From Firmicutes bacterium TM09-10 (lineage in GTDB: Bacteria > Bacillota > Clostridia > Lachnospirales > Lachnospiraceae): DNA of 20,219 nt. The position numbers and the translations under genes were made by a program. The stretch spans positions 1 through 20,219 of the forward strand of contig QUKC01000032.1 in NCBI GenBank assembly GCA_003481005.1, given 5' to 3'. Position 1 is the stretch's first letter. Each line of letters starts with the position of its first letter. Below are positions 13,414 through 19,083 of the stretch, piece by piece. A model generated the notes under the pieces. That model was not told where the DNA came from. It worked only from the letters and a program-made list of their open reading frames with translations, and did no database searches.

Positions 13414-13617
13414 TTGAACAAAGAAAATGTTATAGAAATTAGATGTAAAAAATGCAACAAGTTAATGATGGAATATTTTGTATGCGGTGATGATTCCGCT
13501 GTAGCACTTCAGAATATTGGAATTAAGTGTGACAGATGCAAGCGAGTGATGATACTCAAGAAGTATTCCGAGGGAATGATGAAGGAACATTCTGAGAATG
13601 GAACTTTCAGAATATAA
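13414..13617 (+). CDS. Com-like small zinc-finger protein
   Basis: A 67-residue protein with two CxxC pairs: IRCKKCNKLMMEYF, then GIKCDRCKRVMIL, about 30 residues apart. This arrangement is that of the phage Mu Com-type zinc-ribbon proteins, which in Mu bind mRNA to stimulate translation of an overlapping gene. The ATG at 13393 has no ribosome site, whereas AAGGAG (13399-13404) is spaced 9 bp from the TTG at 13414, so the TTG start is preferred. It stands alone between two structured intergenic regions and is followed by a strong terminator. RNA binding is inferred from the fold and could be wrong. Confidence 0.65.
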   Translation: MNKENVIEIRCKKCNKLMMEYFVCGDDSAVALQNIGIKCDRCKRVMILKKYSEGMMKEHSENGTFRI

Positions 13618-13637
13618 CGATTGAAAATTAAATTATA

Positions 13638-13732
13638 GCCCACCTGATAAGGGCACATCAAAAGATGGAAGCACCAGAGACGCAGGGGAAACGAACAGTA
13701 TTTATGATACTGGTTTCCTCGTGCGTCTTTTT
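13638..13732 (+). terminator. Long multi-helix intrinsic terminator
   Basis: Three nested helices share one stem: AGACGCA/TGCGTCT (13678-13684, 13722-13728), GGAAAC/GTTTCC (13687-13692, 13713-13718) and CAGTAT/ATACTG (13696-13701, 13707-13712). A run of Ts (13728-13732) follows. A further GCCC/GGGC pair lies upstream (about 13638-13654). This is unusually large for a simple terminator and could be the 3' end of a small RNA. Confidence 0.75.
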
Positions 13733-13785
13733 GTGCTGTAAAGGTAATCCGACTTGTTCGTTTCCAAGGGCGGCAAGGAGGATTT

Positions 13786-14133
13786 ATGAGCAGTAAAGCA
13801 CAGACAAGAGAAAAGGATTATGAGAGAGGAATACGAATTGCTGATAGAAGAAAGGAGATAGGATTATCACAGGATGAGTTAGCTCATAGAGTAGGTATAG
13901 GCAGACAAGCATTATCTGCGATTGAAAATGGTGGAGATTTTAAGACACAGACATTAGATAATCTAGCAATCGTACTTGGTGTATCTGTTGATTTCATAAT
14001 GTATGGAAAGAATGAAGAAAAGTCGGAACTATTATCTGAGGCAATGGATGTTCTTTCAGATATGGATGAATTGCAGATAAGACAGTGTCTTGCAATGATG
14101 AAAGCAATGAAAAGCGTGTCAGTTGAAAAGTGA
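13786..14133 (+). CDS. XRE-family HTH regulator (first of a repeated pair)
   Basis: A 115-residue protein with a complete helix-turn-helix (RIADRRKEIGLSQDELAHRVGIGRQALSAIENGG, then TLDNLAIVLGVSVDFIMYG) and a helical C-terminus. AAGGAGG is spaced 5-6 bp from the ATG. It opens a plus-strand run of genes, 13786-16234, most of which overlap or are closely spaced. A resolvase-like protein follows after 150 bp with hairpins between. It probably regulates the run, but no operator is evident. Confidence 0.87.
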   Translation: MSSKAQTREKDYERGIRIADRRKEIGLSQDELAHRVGIGRQALSAIENGGDFKTQTLDNLAIVLGVSVDFIMYGKNEEKSELLSEAMDVLSDMDELQIRQCLAMMKAMKSVSVEK

Positions 14134-14134
14134 T

Positions 14135-14152
14135 TGTCGTGTTTACACGACA
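14135..14152 (+). other. Hairpin between XRE and resolvase-like genes
   Basis: TGTCGTG (14135-14141) and CACGACA (14146-14152) form a perfect 7-bp stem with a TTTA loop directly after the XRE stop codon. AATTG (about 14155) and CAATT (about 14177) can form a second, weaker stem. No T-run follows. Confidence 0.5.
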
Positions 14153-14283
14153 TAATTGTCGCCTGTACACGGTCGGCAATTAAGGTGTGGCAGATTACAA
14201 TATACTTGTGCTTGAGATACAGCACACCACGAGAGTGGAGGCGCCAAAACTCTCCAATACGAAATCGTAAAGGAGATAACAAA

Positions 14284-14691
14284 ATGAAAAAAAGAGATTT
14301 TAACTTAGTAGGAAACGAAGGTACAGATAATCAGGAGCTTGCAAAGGGTATTGCATTTGTAAAGTCACGCAGAGCGGAACTCAATGTAGTCCAGATGGTT
14401 GAAAGTATGCGTGATCAGGCAATACCTAATGGAGTAATAATAAATGATGCGTATTGTGATCGCTCAATGACAAGGGACTATGACAGAGAAGCACTGAATG
14501 CTTTCTTTGCAACACTTAAAGAGGAAGATTTTGAGGTTGTAGTAGTCAGAAGCCTGAATGAGATCACCGATGACATTTATGATCTGGAGGAATTTGTGAA
14601 GACCATCACAGATATGGGCATATGGCTCTATTCTCTTGAAGTCGGTCCAGTGCCAATTACTGTATCTCATGCAGAGGACTTTGGATGCTAA
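14284..14691 (+). CDS. Degenerate resolvase-fold protein without catalytic serine
   Basis: The start at 14284 follows GGAGA; longer upstream frames are not protein-like. The 135-residue product matches the layout of a serine-recombinase catalytic domain: a KGIAFVKSRRAELNVV first strand/helix, YCDRSMTRDYDREALNAFF (compare YxDxSGxxxDRPAL), then FEVVVVRSLNEITDDIYDLEEF (compare DVVVVKSLSRLSRDxxDL) and MGIWLYSLEVG. In the first motif the nucleophile position reads Arg rather than Ser, and the LSRLxR arginine is lost (LNEITDD). There is no DNA-binding C-terminus. It is therefore probably not a recombinase and may be a structural or regulatory derivative. Homology is judged by eye. Confidence 0.6.
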   Translation: MKKRDFNLVGNEGTDNQELAKGIAFVKSRRAELNVVQMVESMRDQAIPNGVIINDAYCDRSMTRDYDREALNAFFATLKEEDFEVVVVRSLNEITDDIYDLEEFVKTITDMGIWLYSLEVGPVPITVSHAEDFGC

Positions 14692-14906
14692 CGGAGTCCT
14701 TTGGTAGATCGACAACAGAAAATCATTCCGGTCGGGACAAACAAGTCCCGGCTGTGAAGGATTGCAGATTTACACAGACTGCATTCGGAACAGTTGTACA
14801 TGATTCAAGTGGGAAGTGGCTTGGTCAGTATGAAACAGAAGATGCGGCGGTAGAGATGCTTAGAGAAATGGCACGGGACAATGGAGGGTACGACGATGAA
14901 ATATGA
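14685..14906 (+). CDS. Small uncharacterised protein, coupled to both neighbours
   Basis: A 73-residue protein whose ATG overlaps the stop of the preceding gene (ATGCTAA). Its last codons overlap the start of the next gene. The sequence has a TAFGTVVHDSSGKWLGQY segment and an acidic helix, EDAAVEMLREMARDNGG; it has no motif I recognise. The double overlap makes translational coupling likely. AGAGG is spaced about 7 bp upstream. Confidence 0.6.
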   Translation: MLTESFGRSTTENHSGRDKQVPAVKDCRFTQTAFGTVVHDSSGKWLGQYETEDAAVEMLREMARDNGGYDDEI

Positions 14907-15216
14907 AGGATATAAAATTGGTCCGGTGATTCGTGATATCCGTAAGGACAAAGGACTTCTCATTGAAGAGGTTGCCGCTAAAACCGGAATAAGTGTTTCG
15001 ACGCTTGGACAGGTGGAGCAAGGAGGAAGAAACTTGAGCATGAAAAACCTGTATATGCTTATGGAAGTTTATGAAACAGATGCAAATACCTTACTTGCAA
15101 TAGAATGTACACCGGATTCATTAGATTCGAGACTTAAGCAGTTACCTGCAGATAAGCAGGATTATTTGAAAAAGACATTTGATTTTATGATAGAGCAGGC
15201 TTTGAAGTCAGCATAG
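14896..15216 (+). CDS. XRE-family HTH regulator (second of a repeated pair)
   Basis: The 106-residue product starts at 14896, where GGAGGG is spaced 7 bp; an in-frame ATG at 14881 lacks a good site. Features are IRDIRKDKGLLIEEVAAKTGISVSTLGQVEQGGRNLSMKNLYMLMEVYE, a full Cro/CI helix-turn-helix, then a helical tail LKQLPADKQDYLKKTFDFM resembling tails of antitoxin-type XRE proteins. It overlaps the previous gene by 11 bp and is followed 10 bp later by a second resolvase-like gene. Confidence 0.87.
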   Translation: MKYEGYKIGPVIRDIRKDKGLLIEEVAAKTGISVSTLGQVEQGGRNLSMKNLYMLMEVYETDANTLLAIECTPDSLDSRLKQLPADKQDYLKKTFDFMIEQALKSA

Positions 15217-15226
15217 GAGGCAGAAA

Positions 15227-15598
15227 ATGAGAAGAAAGATTAAAAAGATGGATTGCATAGAATATCTTTCAGTGCAGGCTCCACTAGAAAAAGTAAATAT
15301 GCTTGAAGACAAGCAGAGCAAATATATACATGAATTTGTAAAGAGAAAAGAATATTCAATCGTTGGAAAGATGAGACGCAATGGCTTTTCGCAGAGTGAT
15401 GTTGATCGCCAGTGGAATCAGATTGTGAATATGATCCGCAAAAAGCAAATCAGTGGAGTAGTTGTTGCGAATATGGCAGCTATATCCAGCAGTGTCGCAG
15501 ATGCTTATTTTAAGGTAGGACTGGTTATTGAAGCAGGCGGCATTGTGGTGACTGTAGATGAGGGCAGATTGGATATGCACATCAAGAAGGGAGCATAG
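15227..15598 (+). CDS. Second degenerate resolvase-like protein
   Basis: A 123-residue protein, with AGGAGG before the ATG. The core reads KQSKYIHEFVKRKEYSIVG, then DVDRQWNQIVNMIRKKQISGVVVANMAAISSSVADAYFKVG and AGGIVVTVDEGRLDM. This follows the order of strands and helices in a serine-recombinase catalytic domain (compare the VVVxxxxRLxR and VxTVDEG motifs) but without the nucleophile or arginines. It is too short for a DNA-binding domain. It lies directly between an XRE gene and a MazF-like toxin gene, so an antitoxin or accessory role is possible. The fold assignment is tentative. Confidence 0.5.
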   Translation: MRRKIKKMDCIEYLSVQAPLEKVNMLEDKQSKYIHEFVKRKEYSIVGKMRRNGFSQSDVDRQWNQIVNMIRKKQISGVVVANMAAISSSVADAYFKVGLVIEAGGIVVTVDEGRLDMHIKKGA

Positions 15599-15600
15599 AT

Positions 15601-16038
15601 ATGAGCAGACGAACAGAAAAAAGAAAGTATGGTAAATATAATAAATTTGATGTCGTGTATGCGGATTTTGGGAAAAACCCACATGGCATTCAGGGCGGAA
15701 TCAGACCAGGAATAATTATTTCATGTGATGCAAGCAATCATGATGGTGCACCGCAGGTGTCAGTAGTCCCTTTGAGCAGTAAGTTAAAGGATATTCCGGT
15801 ACATGTGATTTTAAATCCGAAGGATGTGAGTGGATTTGGATTAAGTAAGATCTCTGATTTTATGCCTGAAGATGCACAGACAATTTCAAAAGGCTGCATT
15901 AGAGCAAAAAGTGGAACTGTCATTGAGGATTCAGGCGTGAGAGAAGAAATAGACAGAGCATTGATACGACAGTTTGATCTGTTACCTGTAGCTCGCAAAA
16001 TGGTAATGGAGGAGTTAGCAAATGGACAGCAGAACTAA
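15601..16038 (+). CDS. MazF/PemK-like endoribonuclease toxin
   Basis: The product has 145 residues. The MazF/PemK fold is shown by KFDVVYADFGKNPHGIQGGIRPGIIIS, then PQVSVVPLSSKLKDIPVHVIL and ISDFMPEDAQTISKGCI, the pattern of strands and the RPG and PLSSK motifs of mRNA-cleaving toxins. Compared with typical MazF (about 110-120 residues) it has extra residues at both ends. GGGAGC precedes the ATG, 3 bp after the previous stop. No standard AbrB- or RHH-type antitoxin sits next to it; the overlapping DUF6462 gene and the upstream resolvase-like gene are the only candidates. It could stabilise the element. Confidence 0.78.
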   Translation: MSRRTEKRKYGKYNKFDVVYADFGKNPHGIQGGIRPGIIISCDASNHDGAPQVSVVPLSSKLKDIPVHVILNPKDVSGFGLSKISDFMPEDAQTISKGCIRAKSGTVIEDSGVREEIDRALIRQFDLLPVARKMVMEELANGQQN

Positions 16039-16234
16039 AAAGACTAATAATAAAAGATTTGTTAGATATTCAGAAGGAGCAGAGATGTATTCAATGAGTG
16101 TGTCAAAGTTTATGCAGTTAGCGAAGGATGCAAAGGCATGTTATAAAGTGAATCAGCTGGTGTTGGTTAATCTGGATATTATTGACGAATATCTTGAAAC
16201 TTTCCACATTGTAGATGACGAGTTTTATAAGTAA
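16022..16234 (+). CDS. DUF6462-like, excisionase-type small protein
   Basis: The 70-residue protein KRFVRYSEGAEMYSMSVSKFMQLAKDAKACYKVNQLVLVNLDIIDEYLETFHIV has the arrangement of the Tn916-type Xis winged helix: an EGAEMYSMS helix-turn-helix followed by a K-x-N-x-L-V-L-V wing and a final helix. The gene starts inside the end of the toxin gene (17 bp overlap), with GGAGG upstream. Members of this group commonly sit just before tyrosine integrases in clostridial elements. A role as recombination directionality factor, or as partner of the toxin, is inferred. Confidence 0.72.
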   Translation: MDSRTKKTNNKRFVRYSEGAEMYSMSVSKFMQLAKDAKACYKVNQLVLVNLDIIDEYLETFHIVDDEFYK

Positions 16235-16311
16235 TTATGAGAAATGACGCATTAGTATAGAAGAAATACAAACAAGTATGGAGAAAAATGAGCCAAAAGA
16301 GAAAAAATGTA

Positions 16312-16340
16312 TTGACTTTCGGTCAGACCAAAAGTATAAT
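16312..16340 (+). promoter_or_regulatory. Near-consensus promoter with a palindrome filling its spacer
   Basis: TTGACT (16312-16317) and TATAAT (16335-16340) are exactly 17 bp apart. The segment 16316-16334, CTTTCGGTCAGACCAAAAG, is an 8-of-9 palindrome centred on A16325. A protein bound there would occlude RNA polymerase. The next gene encodes a ribbon-helix-helix-type protein, the obvious candidate autorepressor. Confidence 0.8.
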
Positions 16341-16368
16341 ATGATTAAGATATGAAGGAGGCATACAG

Positions 16369-16545
16369 ATGGCTAGAACTGGAAGACCAAAAGCAGAGAA
16401 ACCTTTTGATCATAAGGTGACTGTTAAATTCAAAGAAGAGGAATACCAGATAATGGTTGAGTATGCTGAGACTCATAATCTATCCATTTCGCAATTGATT
16501 AGAATGGGTGTTGAATTACAAATGAAGCAGCAGGCTAATCAGTAG
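16369..16545 (+). CDS. Small ribbon-helix-helix-like protein
   Basis: A 58-residue protein, MARTGRPKAEKPFDHKVTVKFKEEEY followed by IMVEYAETHNLSISQLIRMGVELQMKQQ. This is a basic N-terminal tail, a strand (KVTVKF), and two helices in the order of CopG/MobC-like RHH proteins. AAGGAGG is spaced 8 bp from the ATG. It lies 32 bp upstream of the integrase and follows a strong promoter with an operator-like palindrome. It probably represses its own gene and perhaps the integrase. Confidence 0.75.
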   Translation: MARTGRPKAEKPFDHKVTVKFKEEEYQIMVEYAETHNLSISQLIRMGVELQMKQQANQ

Positions 16546-16577
16546 AACAGGCTCTTTTCTCCGGAAAGGAGAGAATA

Positions 16578-17813
16578 ATGGCTTGTAGAAAAGATGGTAA
16601 AGGCAGAGTATTAAGAAAGGGTGAGGGTTACAGAAAAGGCGACGGAAGATACTCATATGTATATATTGATCCATTAGGCAAGAAAAGAACCATTTATGCA
16701 AAGTCTTTGGTAAAACTTCGAGAAAGAGAAGAACAGTTACAAAAAGACCAGTTGGATGGACTTGATATCTATGTCGCAGGAAAGGCTGATGTAAACTTTT
16801 TGTTTGACAGGTACATATCAACTAAAACAGAATTGCGCAGCACTACTTACAGTAATTATTTGTATACATGGAATCATTTTATTCGTGATACATTTGGCAA
16901 GAAGAAAGTAAGAGATGTGAAATACTCAGACGTGTTGTTCTTTTATACAGACTTGATTAATAATCAGGGATTACAGATTAATACGCTTGAGACAATTAAC
17001 ACAGTATTAAGACCTACATTTCAGCTTGCTGTCAGAGATGATATCATAAGGAAGAATCCGGTAGACGGAGCATACTGTGAAGTAAAAAAGCGTAATGGTG
17101 GTGTCAGAAAAACAAGGCGAGCGTTGACTGTGGATCAGCAGAGAAAATTCATGGAGTATGTAGCAAAGAATCCGTTCTTTTATCACTGGTATCCATTTTT
17201 TGTATTTTTGTTAGGAACTGGATGCAGAATAGGAGAAGCAATCGGAGTACGCTGGGATGATATTGATTTGGAGAATCGAATCATTGATATCAATCATAGC
17301 TTAACCTATTACCAGAGAGCGGATGATTCATATAAATGTGAGTTTAGAGTATCTTTGCCAAAGACGGAAGCTGGTAATCGTAGAATACCTATGATGCAGC
17401 AGGTATATGATGTGCTTCAGGAAGAATATGAGAGACAGAAGCAGGAAGGCTTTTGTGTTGAGAATGTGGATGGGATGACCAATTTTGTATTTACAAACCG
17501 ATTTGGGATGCCACATAACCCAGCAGCAGTAAACCGGGCAATCAAGAGAATTGTGGATACACATAATTCAGAAGAAGAGGTAACTGCTAAAAAGGAGAAG
17601 AGAGAACCTGTTATGATTCCAAGATTCTCCTGCCATATCTTTAGACATACGTTTGCATCAAGATTTTGCGAGAATGAAACCAACATCAAAGTAATTCAAG
17701 AGGTAATGGGACATGCTGATGTATCAACTACCATGAACATATATGCAGAAGCAAACCCAGATGTTACCAAATCAGTAATTGAGAAATTATCAAAAAATAT
17801 GGATATTTTTTAG
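16578..17813 (+). CDS. int: Tyrosine site-specific integrase (Tn916-type)
   Basis: A complete 411-residue integrase. The N-terminal arm-binding domain (RKGEGYRKGDGRYSYVYID, GKKRTIYAKSL) is of the AP2-like type found in Tn916 integrase. A core-binding SAM-like domain follows (about 70-170). Catalytic residues are Arg in GTGCRIGEAIGVRWDD, His and Arg in HIFRHTFASR, His in VMGHAD and the Tyr nucleophile in MNIYAEA. All are present, so integration and excision should be possible. AAAGGAGAG precedes the ATG, and its core lies in a small 5-bp stem (TCTCC/GGAGA) that could limit translation. It is the last gene before the putative attachment region. Confidence 0.93.
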   Translation: MACRKDGKGRVLRKGEGYRKGDGRYSYVYIDPLGKKRTIYAKSLVKLREREEQLQKDQLDGLDIYVAGKADVNFLFDRYISTKTELRSTTYSNYLYTWNHFIRDTFGKKKVRDVKYSDVLFFYTDLINNQGLQINTLETINTVLRPTFQLAVRDDIIRKNPVDGAYCEVKKRNGGVRKTRRALTVDQQRKFMEYVAKNPFFYHWYPFFVFLLGTGCRIGEAIGVRWDDIDLENRIIDINHSLTYYQRADDSYKCEFRVSLPKTEAGNRRIPMMQQVYDVLQEEYERQKQEGFCVENVDGMTNFVFTNRFGMPHNPAAVNRAIKRIVDTHNSEEEVTAKKEKREPVMIPRFSCHIFRHTFASRFCENETNIKVIQEVMGHADVSTTMNIYAEANPDVTKSVIEKLSKNMDIF

Positions 17814-17814
17814 A

Positions 17815-17839
17815 AAAGAGTCCTGCGATTGAACTCTTT
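17815..17839 (+). terminator. Hairpin after the integrase
   Basis: AAAGAGT (17815-17821) and ACTCTTT (17833-17839) form a perfect 7-bp stem with an 11-nt loop, starting two bases after the integrase stop codon. No clear T-run follows, so termination is uncertain. Confidence 0.45.
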
Positions 17840-17963
17840 GAAGATTGAAAAATATACCTATTCATACTGTGGCAAATATGTTATACTTGCTAAGTATTGT
17901 TGTGTTTGACACAGCAGTACATGCATAAAATAAAAAGACGTATTTTAAGGCGAATGACATCTT

Positions 17964-18056
17964 TTGGACGCACAAAAGTCAAAAAAACGTCCAAGAGTAT
18001 CCAAGTATATAGAATCCGGGAAAGCCCATTTTCCAAGGGTTTACAAGGATATACAA
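17964..18056. other. Candidate integrase binding/attachment region
   Basis: Within 90 bp there are three TCCAAG (17990-17995, 18000-18005, 18032-18037) and two TACAAG motifs, and an inverted repeat TTGGACG/CGTCCAA (17964-17970, 17988-17994). Repeated short sites just outside an integrase gene are typical arm- and core-type sites. No matching opposite end was found in the window, so the attachment site is not proven. Confidence 0.4.
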
Positions 18057-18068
18057 GAGTTAGCTTAG

Positions 18069-18557
18069 CAATCAAAAAAATTCCCGACAATGAAGAGCCA
18101 GGGCGCAGCGAAAAATGCCGCAAATAACGCAGCACAGGCTGTACCGGCAAAGGCTGCTGCAACCGATCTGGCGGAGAAGGTTGATTTCTCCAACGTGAAG
18201 ATCGAGCCAATCTTTGAAGAAATGGTAGATTTTGATACCTTTGCAAAATCAGATTTTCGTGCAGTAAAGATCCTGGCTTGTGAAGCAGTTCCGAAATCCA
18301 AGAAGCTTCTGAAGTTCACATTGGATGACGGAGAACGCAAGGATCGCGTGATCTTAAGCGGTATTCACGAGTATTACGAGCCGGAAGAACTGGTTGGCAA
18401 GACAGCAATCGCTATCGTGAACCTGCCGCCGAGAAAGATGATGGGAATCGATTCCGAGGGTATGCTGATCTCAGCAGTACACGAGGAAGACGGCCACGAA
18501 GGACTGAACCTTCTGATGGTAAATGACAGAATCCCGGCAGGTGCAAAGCTCTATTAA
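18069..18557 (+). pseudogene. tRNA-binding domain fragment, MetRS C-terminal type
   Basis: The frame is open from 18069 (after a stop at 18066-18068); the first ATG is at 18090 and has no ribosome binding site. After an Ala-rich linker (QGAAKNAANNAAQAVPAKAA) comes the tRNA-binding OB fold, with VDFDTFAKSDFRAVKI, CEAVPKSKKLLKFTLDD, ILSGIHEYYEPEELVGKT and VNLPPRKMMGIDSEGMLISA, ending GAKLY. A GC-richer codon use than the block to its left suggests chromosomal sequence. The missing upstream part, lack of an RBS and location next to an integrase suggest the 3' portion of metG, or of a stand-alone homologue, cut off by integration. If instead it is translated from an unseen signal, it would be an intact 155-residue protein. 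Confidence 0.65.
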
Positions 18558-18571
18558 GATGAGAAAACTGA

Positions 18572-18611
18572 GCCTTGCGGCGGTGTGCGCTTGCGAACAC
18601 CGACATAAGGC
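18572..18611. other. Strong hairpin in the 526-bp gene-free stretch
   Basis: The gap 18558-19083 holds no gene I can support. This hairpin pairs GCCTT (18572-18576) with AAGGC (18607-18611), CGGTGT (18581-18586) with ACACCG (18597-18602) and, inside, CGC with GCG. It lies 15 bp after the tRNA-binding frame. No T-run is present. Confidence 0.5.
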
Positions 18612-18866
18612 GAAAAACACACGGAGACGGCAGTCGACGTGATGTAAAGATGTACCGTTTTACCAAATAGACGGGATGTACTTCATTTGATAAAAAACTA
18701 AAAAAGCAGCGATTTACATCAAACCTACATCAATTGATGCAGAAATCGGTGCAAGCAAGAAAAAATCGCATAATTTGGAACATCAGCAGGAAAACAAGCA
18801 CGAGCAAAGCGAGTATTTGTTTTCACCTGATGTGACAACGACAAAATCAAGGAGTGCGAAGCACGG

Positions 18867-18883
18867 CAACGGCAAAGCCGTTG
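18867..18883. other. Short perfect hairpin CAACGGC-AAA-GCCGTTG
   Basis: A 7-bp perfect stem with AAA loop, flanked by near-complementary AAAATC and GATTTT (18843-18848, 18884-18889). It may be part of a longer folded transcript leading into the terminator at 18905. Confidence 0.45.
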
Positions 18884-18904
18884 GATTTTGGAGTGATAAA
18901 AGAG

Positions 18905-18935
18905 TGGGCAATTCCAATCGGAGTTGCCCATTTTT
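18905..18935 (+). terminator. Intrinsic terminator
   Basis: TGGGCAATTCC (18905-18915) and GGAGTTGCCCA (18920-18930) form an 11-bp stem with a single G-T pair and an AATC loop, followed by TTTTT (18931-18935). This is a canonical plus-strand terminator, probably ending transcripts from the tRNA-binding gene. Confidence 0.87.
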
Positions 18936-19024
18936 AAAACAAACAGAAATACAAATCGGGATTTATGGAGCATTCCTGTTAAGTAACAAATAACCGGTTT
19001 GCAAAAAATGAGTGCCACCCATAG

Positions 19025-19065
19025 AATAATGATTGTTAACTTGGCGGTTAATAAGAATCATTGTT
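19025..19065 (+). ncRNA. Hairpin upstream of the transposase, candidate part of an IS110 bridge RNA
   Basis: AATAATGATT (19025-19034) pairs with AATCATTGTT (19056-19065), with one T-G pair. Inside, TTAAC (19036-19040) pairs with GTTAA (19047-19051), leaving a TTGGCG loop and an asymmetric TAAG bulge. IS110-group elements are known to encode a bridge RNA in the non-coding end next to the transposase gene, with internal loops that specify target and donor. Position and shape fit, but nothing more can be shown here. Confidence 0.4.
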
Positions 19066-19083
19066 CAAAGGAGACACCCACAA

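Larger units (their letters stand above)
9190..17840. mobile_element. Integrase-terminated accessory element with SOS-type regulator/polymerase module
   Basis: This AT-rich block differs in base use from the GC-richer sequence on both sides. It ends in an intact Tn916-type tyrosine integrase preceded by an excisionase-like DUF6462 gene, and it contains a phage-like S24 repressor with divergent transcription, several XRE regulators and a toxin. No relaxase, coupling protein, replication initiator, capsid or terminase gene is present. It may therefore be a passively mobilised island or a decayed element. The left boundary is not seen; the integrase-side boundary probably lies between 17840 and 18090. 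Confidence 0.55.

Noticed and set aside
14134..14283. N-terminal extension of the resolvase-like protein
   Set aside because: The extension spans hairpins and has no ribosome site; the ATG at 14284 has GGAGA and a credible N-terminus.
17897..18127. Plus-strand frame of 76 codons between the integrase and the tRNA-binding frame
   Set aside because: There is no ribosome site, it is very basic, covers the repeat cluster and runs into the tRNA-binding frame in another phase; more likely attachment DNA than a gene.
18775..18993. Plus-strand frame of 72 codons upstream of the IS110 gene
   Set aside because: It passes through two hairpins and the terminator and has no ribosome site or recognisable motif.
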